Below are positions 28,561 through 37,912 of a stretch of 64,000 nt of DNA, piece by piece (position 1 is the first letter of the stretch; each line of letters opens with the position of its first letter). Source of the stretch: Silvibacterium bohemicum (GTDB lineage Bacteria; Acidobacteriota; Terriglobia; Terriglobales; Acidobacteriaceae); NCBI RefSeq assembly GCF_001006305.1, contig NZ_LBHJ01000004.1:744001-808000 (forward strand), given 5' to 3'. The notes beneath the pieces were generated by a model, which saw nothing but the letters and a program-made list of their open reading frames with translations, was not told where the DNA came from and did not search any database. The translations under genes were made by a program, and so were the position numbers.

Positions 28561-29421
28561 ATGAGCTTGGATGGAAGCGTGAGCGGGAGCACGGTGTCTG
28601 CAGCTCCAAGCGGCTTTGATCTCGCCGCACTCGATGCTGCACTCAGCGGGACGCGCTTCGCCGGCAAGCTGCGCCTCTTCCCGACCATCCCTTCGACCAA
28701 CACCCACGCCATGAAGGAAGCCGAGTCGGGCGCACCCGAGGGCATGGTGTACTTCGCCGATGAGCAGACTGCGGGACGCGGACGCGGCGCTCATGCCTGG
28801 GCCTCGCCGCCCGGCTCCGGCCTGTATGTCAGCGCGCTGTTGCGGCCGCGTATGGCTCCAGCCGACGCTCTGTGGTTTTCACTCGCGGCTGGACTTGCCG
28901 TGCATGATGCGGTGAAACAGGTGACTTCGCTCGAAGCCGATCTGCGCTGGCCGAATGATTTGCTGCTGGGCCATAAGGGGAGAAGCCGGAAATTCTGCGG
29001 CATCCTCACCGAGCTCAATGCCGAGGCGACACACGTGCGCCATCTGGTCATCGGCATCGGCATCAATGTTCATCAGCAGCGCTTTCCTGACGAGCTGCAT
29101 AATTTTGCGACGTCACTCTACATCGAGACGGGCCGCGATTGGCCGCGCCAGGAGCTTCTGATTGCCTTGCTACAATCGTTGGACGTAGAAGCGACAGCTC
29201 TGACCTCTTCTCCAACGACTGCGCAGGCAAACATCCTGGCGCGATTAGAGCAGGTTTCATCCTGGGTGCGCGGAAAACATGTCTACGTGGAAGATCAGGA
29301 CGGCTTCGAAGGGGTGACCGAGGGCCTTGATCCTCGCGGCTTCCTGCAGATTCGCACTGCCGGCGGACTACGAACCGTCTTCTCCGGCGGCGTACGCGAA
29401 CAAAAAACGATCAACCGGTGA
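28561..29421 (+). CDS. birA: Biotin-[acetyl-CoA-carboxylase] ligase, class I (no HTH)
   Basis: Attaches biotin to the carboxyl carrier protein. 286 residues: catalytic domain with the biotinyl-AMP loop TAGRGRGAHAW, WPNDLLL and the Lys-containing RKFCGILTEL, and a short C-terminal SH3-like domain. There is no N-terminal winged helix, so unlike E. coli BirA it should not repress biotin genes. Three bases after nadC and four before coaX. Confidence 0.93.
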   Translation: MSLDGSVSGSTVSAAPSGFDLAALDAALSGTRFAGKLRLFPTIPSTNTHAMKEAESGAPEGMVYFADEQTAGRGRGAHAWASPPGSGLYVSALLRPRMAPADALWFSLAAGLAVHDAVKQVTSLEADLRWPNDLLLGHKGRSRKFCGILTELNAEATHVRHLVIGIGINVHQQRFPDELHNFATSLYIETGRDWPRQELLIALLQSLDVEATALTSSPTTAQANILARLEQVSSWVRGKHVYVEDQDGFEGVTEGLDPRGFLQIRTAGGLRTVFSGGVREQKTINR

Positions 29422-29425
29422 CCCC

Positions 29426-30295
29426 ATGCTGCTGACGCTTAACGTAAACAATACGAATACGGTTATCGCGCTCTATCCGATTACGGACGGCAAGCCCGGA
29501 GAGCTGCGCATCACCTGGCGCATCAGCACGCGGCATACGCAAACCGCAGATGAATACGGCATCCTGATTCGCAACCTGCTTCAGGGCGAAGGCGTGCAGA
29601 GCGACGAGATCACCGGCATCGTTATCGCGTCGGTGGTTCCTCCGATCGACTGGATTTTGCGCCAGTTCTGCGAGCGTTATTTCAAGCAGAAGCCGATGTT
29701 CATCGAGCCCGGAGTCAAGACCGGTCTGCCTATCCTCACTGACAATCCCAGCGAAGTGGGCGCCGACCGTGTAGCCAATTGCGTAGGAGCCTTTGAGAAA
29801 TACGGCGGCCCTTGCATCGTCGTGGACTTCGGCACGGCGACGAACTTCGATGTCATCTCACGCAAGGGCGAGTTTCTCGGCGGGGCCATCGCACCGGGTC
29901 TGAATATCTCCGCAGAAGCGCTCTTCGCACGCGCCGCGCGGCTTCCACGCATCGAGATCAAGCGGCCAGCAAAGGTTATCGGCACCAACACCGTCGATAA
30001 CTTACAAATTGGATTGTTTTACGGACACATCGGTCTGGTCGACAGCATTCTCGAACGCATGATCGCCGAGCTGGGCCCAGACACGATTTGCATCGCGACC
30101 GGTGGTCTCGCAAACTTGATCGCAGGTGAATCGAAATACATCCGCCAGGTGGACGACACCTTGACGCTGGAAGGATTGCGGATCATTTACGAACGCAACA
30201 TTGAGCGCAATCTGGAGCGCAGCCAGGACCGCAGCCGCGGCGGCAAACAAAAGCCGCCATCGAGCGCGCACGATACGCGCTCCCCGAAGCTCTGA
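29426..30295 (+). CDS. coaX: Type III pantothenate kinase
   Basis: First step of CoA synthesis, phosphorylating pantothenate. 289 residues, ASKHA fold. Typical GADRVANCVGA with catalytic Asp, VVDFGTATNFDV and GGAIAPGLNIS are present. The usual D-x-G-N-T phosphate motif at the N-terminus reads N6-V-N-N-T here (TLNVNNTNTV), so the early Asp and Gly are Asn. The C-terminus has a basic tail. The ATG at 29426 begins this motif. birA-coaX adjacency is common in bacteria. Confidence 0.92.
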   Translation: MLLTLNVNNTNTVIALYPITDGKPGELRITWRISTRHTQTADEYGILIRNLLQGEGVQSDEITGIVIASVVPPIDWILRQFCERYFKQKPMFIEPGVKTGLPILTDNPSEVGADRVANCVGAFEKYGGPCIVVDFGTATNFDVISRKGEFLGGAIAPGLNISAEALFARAARLPRIEIKRPAKVIGTNTVDNLQIGLFYGHIGLVDSILERMIAELGPDTICIATGGLANLIAGESKYIRQVDDTLTLEGLRIIYERNIERNLERSQDRSRGGKQKPPSSAHDTRSPKL

Positions 30296-30303
30296 GCCGA
30301 ACC

Positions 30304-31023
30304 TTGCAAAACTATTTCAACTACTTCACCGAAATCGAAGAGCATTTCCAGCGGCGGCGTGGCTCGCTGCTGCTGCTCTCCACACTGGATTGGGCGCTCA
30401 TCGAAACCTGGCGCGAGGCTGGCATTCCCTTGGAGGCCATCCTGCGCGGGATCGATGCCGCTTTTGATAAACATGACGCAAGCAAGTCTCGCGCTCGCGT
30501 GCGGCGCGTGAACGGCCTCGCATACTGCGCGCAAGCGGTGATGGCCGCGGTTGAAGATATCAAGGAAGCATCTATCGGTGCGGCCAAGCCCGATAGCAAC
30601 GCCGAATCCGCGACTGGAGCTGCACCCGGATTTGAGCAAGCAAGGATTGCCGCTCATCTGCGCGAATGCGCTGCGCAATTGGATGAGGCAAAATTGGCTG
30701 GCATAGCGGCCGAGACTGCGCAGGCGAATGCCATCAGTCTGCAGCTCATCGCCGGCGAAGTGATGCTCGCAGCACCTAACCTTGAAGAGCTGGAGCGCAG
30801 GATGACGGTGATGGAAGAGAAGCTGCTGAGCGCCATCACCGCGACCGCGCCTGAAGCGGAACTGGTCGCATTGCGCACGGAGAGCGCCCGCGAGTTGGCT
30901 CCGTATCGGGCGCGGATGCAGACCACGCAGATTCGCCAGATCGAGCAGCAGTTTCTGCAGAAGAGGCTGCTGGAAAAATATAAACTCCCGCGCCTGAGCC
31001 TGTTTTATATGAGGCAGGGATGA
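30304..31023 (+). CDS. Conserved hypothetical helical protein between coaX and rlmD
   Basis: 239 residues, no signal peptide, rich in Ala, Glu and Arg and almost fully helical. The N-terminal part (FTEIEEHFQRRRGSLLLLS, then DWALIETWREAGIPLEAI) is the most conserved-looking segment; coiled coil is likely around 140-215. No family is recognised. Start is a TTG 9 bases after the coaX stop; the stop is 11 bases before rlmD, so it belongs to the valS-to-comEC unit. Confidence 0.7.
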   Translation: MQNYFNYFTEIEEHFQRRRGSLLLLSTLDWALIETWREAGIPLEAILRGIDAAFDKHDASKSRARVRRVNGLAYCAQAVMAAVEDIKEASIGAAKPDSNAESATGAAPGFEQARIAAHLRECAAQLDEAKLAGIAAETAQANAISLQLIAGEVMLAAPNLEELERRMTVMEEKLLSAITATAPEAELVALRTESARELAPYRARMQTTQIRQIEQQFLQKRLLEKYKLPRLSLFYMRQG

Positions 31024-31033
31024 AGCTGGCCGG

Positions 31034-32317
31034 ATGAAATTAACCATCGAGAAAAGCATCTACGGCGGAGCCGGCCTGGCGCGCTCCGAGGGCAAGGCGA
31101 TCTTCGTTCCCTTCACACTGCCCGGCGAAACCGTGGAAGCTCAAGTCACTCGCGACCGCGGAGGCTATGCAGAGGCGGAACTCATCGACGTCATCGGGCC
31201 GTCGCCGAAACGCGTGCCCGCGCCCTGCAAGTATTTCGGTGAATGCGGCGGATGCCATTACCAGCACGCGTCCTACGAGCAGCAACTGGAGATCAAGAAG
31301 CAGATCCTGCGGGAAACACTGGAACGCGCGCATCTCTCGAACATCCCGGACATAGTCTCGCTCAGTGCCGAGCCGATGGGATATCGCAATCGCGCCCGGT
31401 TCCATCTCGATCGCAATACCTCGAAGCTTTCGTATAAGAAGCGCGGTACGCACGCGAACCTTGCGGTCGATAGCTGCCCCATCTCCGCGCCTCTGATTGA
31501 AGAGGCCCTAAGCGTCTTCAATTCCCATAGCGATCGCTGGCAGCTTGCGAAATCTTTCGATGAGGTAGAGCTCTTCACGAATGCGGAGCAGAACGAGCTA
31601 TTTCTCTCTCTCTGGAGTGGATCGAACACTGGAGCTGCACAGACAGCCTTGCAGAAGCTTTGGGCCGTGATTGAAAAAGAACTTCCACGTGCTATCGGAG
31701 CAGCTGTGTTTTCCACTGAGCGCGAGAACAAGCGCAGCAGCTTTCTGGCGTCGGCAGGAAACCAATCGATCAGCTATGCAGCCGCAGACCAAATCTATCG
31801 CGTGAGCATCGGCTCCTTCTTCCAGGTGAACCGCTTCCTTATTGATCCGCTCGTCGAGCTCGTCACCAAGGATGCCGAAGGCAAGCTCGCATGGGATCTC
31901 TATGCCGGGGTGGGCCTGTTCGCACGCGTCCTTCAATCCACGTTCGATCAGGTTGTCGCTGTCGAGGCCGCGCCCAGCTCGGTTCAGGACCTGCGCCACA
32001 ATCTCGCAGACGGAGCGCACCGGATCGTCGCATCCAGCACGCTCGATTTCCTTCGCCGCGCAGCTAGCGCCCGCAAAGAGATCCCCGACTTTGTGGTGAT
32101 CGATCCGCCCCGCGCGGGGCTTGGCAAGGAAGTTACCGCGCTGCTCGAAGAGATCCAGCCCGCACACATTACTTACGTTTCCTGCGATCCGGCGACTTTG
32201 TCGCGCGATCTGAAATCTTTGCTAGACTCGGGCTACTCTCTTCAGCAGTTACACATGGTGGATATGTTTCCCCAAACATTTCACCTGGAAAGCGTCGCCA
32301 AGCTATCGCTGAAATAG
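31034..32317 (+). CDS. rlmD: 23S rRNA (uracil-5-)-methyltransferase, RlmD/TrmA family
   Basis: SAM-dependent methylation of a uridine in RNA. 427 residues: N-terminal TRAM domain (about 1-58), a 4Fe-4S cluster motif in CKYFGECGGCHYQHA, and a C-terminal Rossmann methyltransferase with the catalytic SCDPATLSRD (nucleophile Cys) and DPPRAGL. The exact target (U1939, U747 or tRNA U54) cannot be set from sequence; because trmFO is present, rRNA is more likely. Confidence 0.88.
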   Translation: MKLTIEKSIYGGAGLARSEGKAIFVPFTLPGETVEAQVTRDRGGYAEAELIDVIGPSPKRVPAPCKYFGECGGCHYQHASYEQQLEIKKQILRETLERAHLSNIPDIVSLSAEPMGYRNRARFHLDRNTSKLSYKKRGTHANLAVDSCPISAPLIEEALSVFNSHSDRWQLAKSFDEVELFTNAEQNELFLSLWSGSNTGAAQTALQKLWAVIEKELPRAIGAAVFSTERENKRSSFLASAGNQSISYAAADQIYRVSIGSFFQVNRFLIDPLVELVTKDAEGKLAWDLYAGVGLFARVLQSTFDQVVAVEAAPSSVQDLRHNLADGAHRIVASSTLDFLRRAASARKEIPDFVVIDPPRAGLGKEVTALLEEIQPAHITYVSCDPATLSRDLKSLLDSGYSLQQLHMVDMFPQTFHLESVAKLSLK

Positions 32318-32350
32318 GATGCGCAGGCGGCGCGCTGGAAATGGCTCGCC

Positions 32351-35065
32351 ATGGCCACATCCACACTCGTCGAGCCCGCATCACCCATCGCAGCCTGCGG
32401 ACCAACGCTTTCGCGCCGCGCTCCTAAGTCACACCTTCCCTTTCGCGTGCATACAGCTCCCGCACTGCTGGCGGCGATTTGCCTCGCATTCGGCATTCTG
32501 GCCGCTCATTTCGCACGCTTCATGCCGGGACTTCTCTTCGCTGCACTCTCAAGCTGCTTCGTGGTTGCCGCACTCGCTGTTCGTTACGCGCCGCGGCTCG
32601 CTTGGCCAACGGCAATCTTGCTGTATGCGATCCTCGGAGCCTTTTGCGGCAGCGTAGCTCCCGGAGTCGATCCGCAAACGCAGCTTGCGATGCTGGCTGA
32701 CGGAACGCCTCGTCTCGTCGAAGGCGAAATCGTTCGACTCGGTCCGTTGCGGACGGTAGCCTCGGCCAGCCCGTTCTCGAGCAGGATTCGTGAAGAGCGC
32801 AGCCGGCAGATCGATCTGCGTTTATCCAGCGTATCGGGCACAGCCGTTCCGCAATTGCCCGCGCGGATCGTTCGCATCGCCGTCTATGCGCCACTCGAAG
32901 CCGCCTTTCCAGAGCTTCGTTGTGGTGAACGCCTACGCAGCAACCTCGCCATGCACACGGAAGAACGCTTCCTCGATCCCGGGGTATGGGATACGTCCGA
33001 ATATCTTCACACCCAAGGCATCGGCGCACTGGCCAGCGTCCAGGTCCAACAGCTCGCGATATTGGCTTTTTCGCGCAAGCTCGATTTACGCTGTCAGCTT
33101 CACTCCATCGAACAGCAAGCCAGCGTGAAGCTGATGAGCTTTGCCGAATCTCCGCAGAATAAAAGTCTGCCCTCATGGTTTCGCATCGGCTCTGAAGACG
33201 CCGCAATGCTCGCGGCAATGCTCACCGGCGATCGAACCTACCTTCGCCACACTCTGCGCGTGGGATTCGAACGGACCGGCTCGTTCCATCTGCTCGTGGT
33301 CTCAGGCCTGCATCTGGCGATCTTCTCGACAGTGATCTTTGCGCTGGCACGGCGGTTGCATCTCTCACATCCACTGGCCTCATTGCTTACTATCCTCGCC
33401 TCCAGCGGATACGCGCTCTTCACGGGCTTCGGCCATCCCGTGCAGCGAGCTCTCGGCATGGTGACGATCTATCTCGTCGGCCGCTTGATCTGGCGGGAAC
33501 GCTCGGCCTTCAATGCCATCGGACTGGTCGCACTCTTCCTGCTCGCTGCCGATCCTGCTTCGCTCTTCGATTCAGGCATGCAGATGACATTGCTTTCGGT
33601 AATCGCCATTGCCGGAGTGGCTGCACCCGTCATCGAAAAGACCTTCGGCCCTTATCTTCATGCGGTGCGCAACCTTCAGATCATTCGCATCGATCCGTCG
33701 CTCCCGCCGCGTATCGCACAATTTCGTGTGAGCCTGCGCATGATGGCGCAGCATCTTCGGCTGCTCACTGGAGTATTCTTCGCGTGGAAGGTTTTTCCGT
33801 GGACCATCAAGCTGCTGCTACGCGTTGCGGAATTGCTTGTCGTCTCCGTGACTATCGAGTTTTTCATGATGCTGCCCATGGCCGTTTATTTCCATCGCAT
33901 CACGCTGCTCGCGCTTCCGGTGAATCTGTTGGTCGTGCCCTTCCTCGGCGTCTTGCTGCCGTGCGCCCTTCTGACCTTTGCGACCGTGATGTCGGTTCCA
34001 TCGATCGCCTTCATTCCGGCGGCGGCAACCGCGATGCTCCTGCATTGCATGACACGCGTCGTATCTGCCTTTGCCGCCCTGCATGGCGCCGATTTGCGCA
34101 TGCCGATGCCCGGTCCGGGTACGATCGCGCTCTGGATCGCTCTGTGCATCGGCGCAATCTGTCTTGTTCGCTTGAGGCGTTTTGGAATCGCAGCCGCCGC
34201 TTCGGCCCTCGCTCTCGCGGCATCTCTCATCGTTCTCCCCCATTCGATTCAGCGGCGAGCCAACCTGTTGGAGATCACCGCTATCGATGTAGGCCAGGGC
34301 GATTCGCTGCTAGTAATTACCCCTGAAGGGAAGACTTTGCTCATCGACGCGGGCGGCCTAGTTGGAGCTTCGCCCGATTCCAACTTCAATGTGGGTGAAG
34401 ATGTGGTCTCTCCGGTTCTGTGGTCGCGCGGCATTCGGCGCCTCGATGCAGTCGCCATCACCCACGCGCATGCTGATCACATCGGTGGCATGCCTGCTGT
34501 GCTCAGAAATTTTCGACCACATGAGCTATGGATCGGCAAGAATCCCGGCGTTCCGCCTTATCAGCAGATCCTGAAGATTGCCAATGAGACCGGCACGCGA
34601 ATCGAAACACATCTCGCTGGTGACGAATTCCTGTTCGGAGGCGCGTCGATCCATGTCCTTGCACCTTCCGTCAACTACCATCCCGGGTTCGCACCCTCCA
34701 ACAATGACTCGCTGGTGCTGCGCGTGGCCAACGGAAAGACTTCGGCGCTTCTCGAAGGCGATGCCGAAGCCCCAAGTGAAGCGCGCATGGTGCTGGTTGG
34801 AGGATTGCATTCCGACCTGCTGAAGATAGGGCATCACGGCAGCATCACTTCGACCACGCCCGCATTTTTGGCTGCAGTCTCGCCGTCTTACTCGGTCATC
34901 TCTGTCGGCAAACGTAACTTCTATGGCCATCCTCGCCGTGAGGTTTTGATAAAGCTGCAATCCGCGCACGTCAAAACCTTTCTCACCGACATGACCGGGC
35001 TGACTAGCTTCTATCTTGATGGAGGCAGGGTCACGGCCGTGCCATGGGCAGCTACGGTGCCTTGA
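32351..35065 (+). CDS. comEC: ComEC/Rec2 DNA-uptake channel protein
   Basis: Inner-membrane channel for single-stranded DNA in natural transformation. 904 residues, full length: N-terminal membrane segment and DUF4131-like domain (about 35-220), the central Competence membrane domain containing VSGLHLAIFS, and a C-terminal metallo-beta-lactamase-like domain with DVGQGDSLLV and THAHADHIGG. All expected His/Asp are present, so the protein looks functional. Last large gene of the valS run. Confidence 0.95.
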   Translation: MATSTLVEPASPIAACGPTLSRRAPKSHLPFRVHTAPALLAAICLAFGILAAHFARFMPGLLFAALSSCFVVAALAVRYAPRLAWPTAILLYAILGAFCGSVAPGVDPQTQLAMLADGTPRLVEGEIVRLGPLRTVASASPFSSRIREERSRQIDLRLSSVSGTAVPQLPARIVRIAVYAPLEAAFPELRCGERLRSNLAMHTEERFLDPGVWDTSEYLHTQGIGALASVQVQQLAILAFSRKLDLRCQLHSIEQQASVKLMSFAESPQNKSLPSWFRIGSEDAAMLAAMLTGDRTYLRHTLRVGFERTGSFHLLVVSGLHLAIFSTVIFALARRLHLSHPLASLLTILASSGYALFTGFGHPVQRALGMVTIYLVGRLIWRERSAFNAIGLVALFLLAADPASLFDSGMQMTLLSVIAIAGVAAPVIEKTFGPYLHAVRNLQIIRIDPSLPPRIAQFRVSLRMMAQHLRLLTGVFFAWKVFPWTIKLLLRVAELLVVSVTIEFFMMLPMAVYFHRITLLALPVNLLVVPFLGVLLPCALLTFATVMSVPSIAFIPAAATAMLLHCMTRVVSAFAALHGADLRMPMPGPGTIALWIALCIGAICLVRLRRFGIAAAASALALAASLIVLPHSIQRRANLLEITAIDVGQGDSLLVITPEGKTLLIDAGGLVGASPDSNFNVGEDVVSPVLWSRGIRRLDAVAITHAHADHIGGMPAVLRNFRPHELWIGKNPGVPPYQQILKIANETGTRIETHLAGDEFLFGGASIHVLAPSVNYHPGFAPSNNDSLVLRVANGKTSALLEGDAEAPSEARMVLVGGLHSDLLKIGHHGSITSTTPAFLAAVSPSYSVISVGKRNFYGHPRREVLIKLQSAHVKTFLTDMTGLTSFYLDGGRVTAVPWAATVP

Positions 35066-35169
35066 CACCCCGCAACCGACTCAATACCGCCGGCCGCCGC
35101 GGGCATCTTTTTTCTCCACACCGCGTCTATCCCGTTATACGATGCCTCGCATGGGAGGAAATTGCGTAC

Positions 35170-35493
35170 ATGGGCTCACACGAAACCGAACGGTCCGTTG
35201 ATCTTCCTCATTTATCTTTGAACACCGCACCCCCTCCGGAAACCTCGCTCCAGCAAAGCCCCGAAGAACTGAAAGAAGAGCAGCGCAAGATCCGGCGTCT
35301 GCAATTGATGATGGATATGGTGATGTCGGTCATCGGCCAGGATGGGTCGCTCACTGTCGATGAAGCCGCCGAGATGGTTGCCGATAGCCGCCGCGCCGCG
35401 CTGGCCATGTTTCCGGATAAGGAGCTGGTCTACAACATCATTTACAAGCCGCGTCTCCAGCGGCTGATGCGCGAGCGCTATCGAATCCAGTAA
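35170..35493 (+). CDS. Small conserved hypothetical protein
   Basis: 107 residues. A Pro/Ser-rich, probably disordered N-terminus (1-30) is followed by helices around EELKEEQRKIRRLQLMMDMV and DEAAEMVADSRRAAL, ending in a very basic tail. No family recognised. GGGAGG lies 12 bases upstream of the ATG. Convergent with the DUF3108 gene, whose stop is 2 bases away. Confidence 0.65.
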   Translation: MGSHETERSVDLPHLSLNTAPPPETSLQQSPEELKEEQRKIRRLQLMMDMVMSVIGQDGSLTVDEAAEMVADSRRAALAMFPDKELVYNIIYKPRLQRLMRERYRIQ

Positions 35494-35495
35494 GA

Positions 35496-36275
35496 CTACT
35501 TCTGTTCTACGGAAGTCAGGCGAAACGTTATCGTCCCCCAGAAGAGCCGCGCGCGCATCTGCACCGGCATGTGACGGTCGTCGTCCGTGTACCAGATCCA
35601 GATGTTGCCGCGGTTCTTTACGATGCCGGCGTCCGCCGTCGGCTCCACGCGTAGCGTCTGGAAGGCGCCGGCCGGTGTCTTCACCTCTTCCCGCCCTTCG
35701 ACCTTCATGGTGACAGGGATGGTCTTCATGGCGTCGGCCAACGGCATCTGGAAGCTCTGTCCTATGGTCATCGGTTGTGACGCCGCATAGAAGATCGCGG
35801 AAAGCGAGTCGGTCACACATGACGGAATCGCGGCTTCCTGATGCTTGCTGATGCCTGAGATCAGGTTCTTCTCGGTTTGCATCGCTTTGCTTTGCGCGTA
35901 ATTGAAATGCAAGTCGCTGTTCACCTGGCGACGTCCTTCAATCAGCTGCTTGGAAAAGCTCTCCGAACATCCGGTGCTGCGCTGGAAAGAAGATTGGAAA
36001 CGGTCGCTGACGCGAAAGATGAGATTGACAGCTCCCACCGTATCCGCGGTCACAGTCACTCGCTGCATCTCTCCGTCTGCTTCCACATGGAAAGAAACGA
36101 CTCCCGCCGGAAAGACCCGCCAATCGACGGAGTAGTTCAGTGTCTGCCGGGCGGGGAAGGAAAACCCTGCGCGCGGCGGCTGCATGGGAGAAGCAGCCTG
36201 CGGCGGCTCCGCACGGAGGTCGGCCAGCAACAGCAAACAAGCAGCAGCGACGAGCAACCTACGAAGCCGAATCAA
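35496..36275 (-). CDS. Secreted DUF3108 protein
   Basis: 259 residues with a signal peptide (about 1-22) and a DUF3108 beta-rich domain: FPARQTLNYSVDWRVFPAG near the start and TPAGAFQTLRVEP...WIWYTDDDRHMPVQM near the end. DUF3108 proteins are periplasmic and structurally related to lipoprotein-carrier barrels; function unknown. The start codon is probably TTG (36275). Last gene of the waaA-lpxK-waaC-ICMT run, 31 bases after the ICMT gene, so an envelope role is plausible. Confidence 0.8.
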   Translation of the reverse strand: MIRLRRLLVAAACLLLLADLRAEPPQAASPMQPPRAGFSFPARQTLNYSVDWRVFPAGVVSFHVEADGEMQRVTVTADTVGAVNLIFRVSDRFQSSFQRSTGCSESFSKQLIEGRRQVNSDLHFNYAQSKAMQTEKNLISGISKHQEAAIPSCVTDSLSAIFYAASQPMTIGQSFQMPLADAMKTIPVTMKVEGREEVKTPAGAFQTLRVEPTADAGIVKNRGNIWIWYTDDDRHMPVQMRARLFWGTITFRLTSVEQK

Positions 36276-36306
36276 TCAGACACTCACCCGCACGAAATTG
36301 GCACCC

Positions 36307-36861
36307 TCATCGAAGAAATAAAAGCCGCAGCGCGAGAGCGGTATAAATCGCGACCGCTCCTATCAATGCATTGTACTCGCGGTGTTTGCGATAAAGCGCG
36401 GCGGAGAACCCTCCGCCGTCGTTGTCTGGCGTAGCGGCTCGGCTCAAACGCGGCAGCAGGCGTGGAACACGCGCCGCATAGTCGTCAAAACCCGCGAAAG
36501 CTCCTCGCAAAAACCGCTCTTCACCCTGAATGACCGGTATATAAATCGCAGCAAAAAGCACAGCCAGCGCAAGCGCAATCCAGATACTGCGCGACGCCAG
36601 CGCAAAGCCGAAGGCGATCATCATCGAGCCGAGATAAAGCGGGTTGCGCGTATAGGCATACGGCCCGGTCATGGTGAGCTCCGCATTCTTTTTGACGTAG
36701 CCCGAGGCATAAGCACGCAGTAAAAGTCCGGGGATGACGAGAAGCAAGCTTAGTCCTATGAAAAGCAGGCTCGGCCGCGCCAGCCAAAGAAAAAATATGG
36801 CGAAGGCAAAGCCCAAAGGCACGCGGATTCGTTTTGCAATTCTGCTCCAGCCGCCTGCCAT
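36307..36861 (-). CDS. Isoprenylcysteine/phospholipid methyltransferase-family membrane protein
   Basis: 184 residues with about four membrane helices and the SAM-binding ICMT/PEMT signature: ELTMTGPYAYTRNPLYLG followed by GEERFLRGAF. Members methylate lipid head groups or prenyl-Cys carboxylates; in bacteria the substrate is mostly unknown. The ATG (36861) directly follows the waaC stop with no gap, implying coupling in the LPS operon and possibly lipid modification. Confidence 0.82.
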   Translation of the reverse strand: MAGGWSRIAKRIRVPLGFAFAIFFLWLARPSLLFIGLSLLLVIPGLLLRAYASGYVKKNAELTMTGPYAYTRNPLYLGSMMIAFGFALASRSIWIALALAVLFAAIYIPVIQGEERFLRGAFAGFDDYAARVPRLLPRLSRAATPDNDGGGFSAALYRKHREYNALIGAVAIYTALALRLLFLR

Positions 36862-37902
36862 CTATCGCAACTCCTGCAAAAGTTCTTTTGCTGCTTCTAT
36901 CACGGCCGCCGGAGGAATGGTCAACAATCCTGCCTCCGGCTCCGAACGTCGCGTGTGATCACGCTTGCTTTCAGGATGCCGCAGCACACGAAAGCTCCCA
37001 CCAAATGGCCCGTTGCGAGCCGGATCGGTCGGTCCGAAGATCGCCACGACCGGCTTGCCCAGAGCAGACGCCAGATGCAGCGGGCCGGTGTCTCCGGCAA
37101 TGACCAGTGCAGCCCGGCGCGTGATCGCAATCAGCTCCGTCAGCGTGGGCTGGACCGTCTGAACAAACTCTCCGGCAATGTTTCGCAGCTCTGTGCCGAG
37201 CGCCTCTTCCCCAGGTCCCGCGTTGACGACGATCGTATAACCGAGCGAGTGAAGTGCGCGCGCAACCGTGGCATAGCGATCGATCGGCCAACGCTTCGCT
37301 CCCCATCCCGCGCCGGGATTCAATAGCACGAAGGGCTGCGCTAGCTTATCCGCATTGCATTCCGCCTTCTGATCTGCAGGTAGCCACGCGGGAGCGTACG
37401 GCAGAGATTCCCCCGCAACTTGATTGACGACTTCGATCGCCTGCTCGATCACATGCCTGCCCTGGGTCGGCACGCGCTCGCTGAAGAACCATCGTGCCAA
37501 GGGCTCGCGCGGCTGGTCTTCTCCGATCAGCCGCGCAGCTCGCGCCCAGCGGGCGATAGCTGCCGAGCGTACTGCGCCTTGTAAATCAAGGCAGATATCG
37601 TAATGCGCCGTCCCCAACTCGCGCCGAAGCTGGCGGACAGCGCGAAAGGTTTGGGCCTGCAAAGGTGCGCGCGCCCACTGCTTTGCTGGAACAAGATGAA
37701 TCTGATCTACCAATGGCATGGCCGGACCGCGCTCCTTGCAATCGTCCGCGCACAGCAAGCCGCGCCACTGCGGCTCGACCGCCCAACCTAGAAACCACTC
37801 CGGGTGCGCCTGCCGCAGCGCGGTGACAGCGGGCAGCGCATGGAGAATGTCTCCCATCGCTCCCAGCCGCACAATGAGCACTCGCAACTGCTTTTCTTCC
37901 AT
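36862..37902 (-). CDS. waaC: Lipopolysaccharide heptosyltransferase I family (GT9)
   Basis: 346 residues, GT-B fold. N-terminal RVLIVRLGAMGDILHALPA is the classic heptosyltransferase start; the C-terminal donor site includes ALVIAGDTGPLHLASALGKP and IFGPTDPARNGPFG. It should add heptose to Kdo in the inner core of LPS, on the cytoplasmic face of the inner membrane. The ATG at 37902 lies 10 bases after lpxK. WaaC versus WaaF type is judged from context. Confidence 0.86.
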   Translation of the reverse strand: MEEKQLRVLIVRLGAMGDILHALPAVTALRQAHPEWFLGWAVEPQWRGLLCADDCKERGPAMPLVDQIHLVPAKQWARAPLQAQTFRAVRQLRRELGTAHYDICLDLQGAVRSAAIARWARAARLIGEDQPREPLARWFFSERVPTQGRHVIEQAIEVVNQVAGESLPYAPAWLPADQKAECNADKLAQPFVLLNPGAGWGAKRWPIDRYATVARALHSLGYTIVVNAGPGEEALGTELRNIAGEFVQTVQPTLTELIAITRRAALVIAGDTGPLHLASALGKPVVAIFGPTDPARNGPFGGSFRVLRHPESKRDHTRRSEPEAGLLTIPPAAVIEAAKELLQELR

Positions 37903-37912
37903 CGGCAAACGC

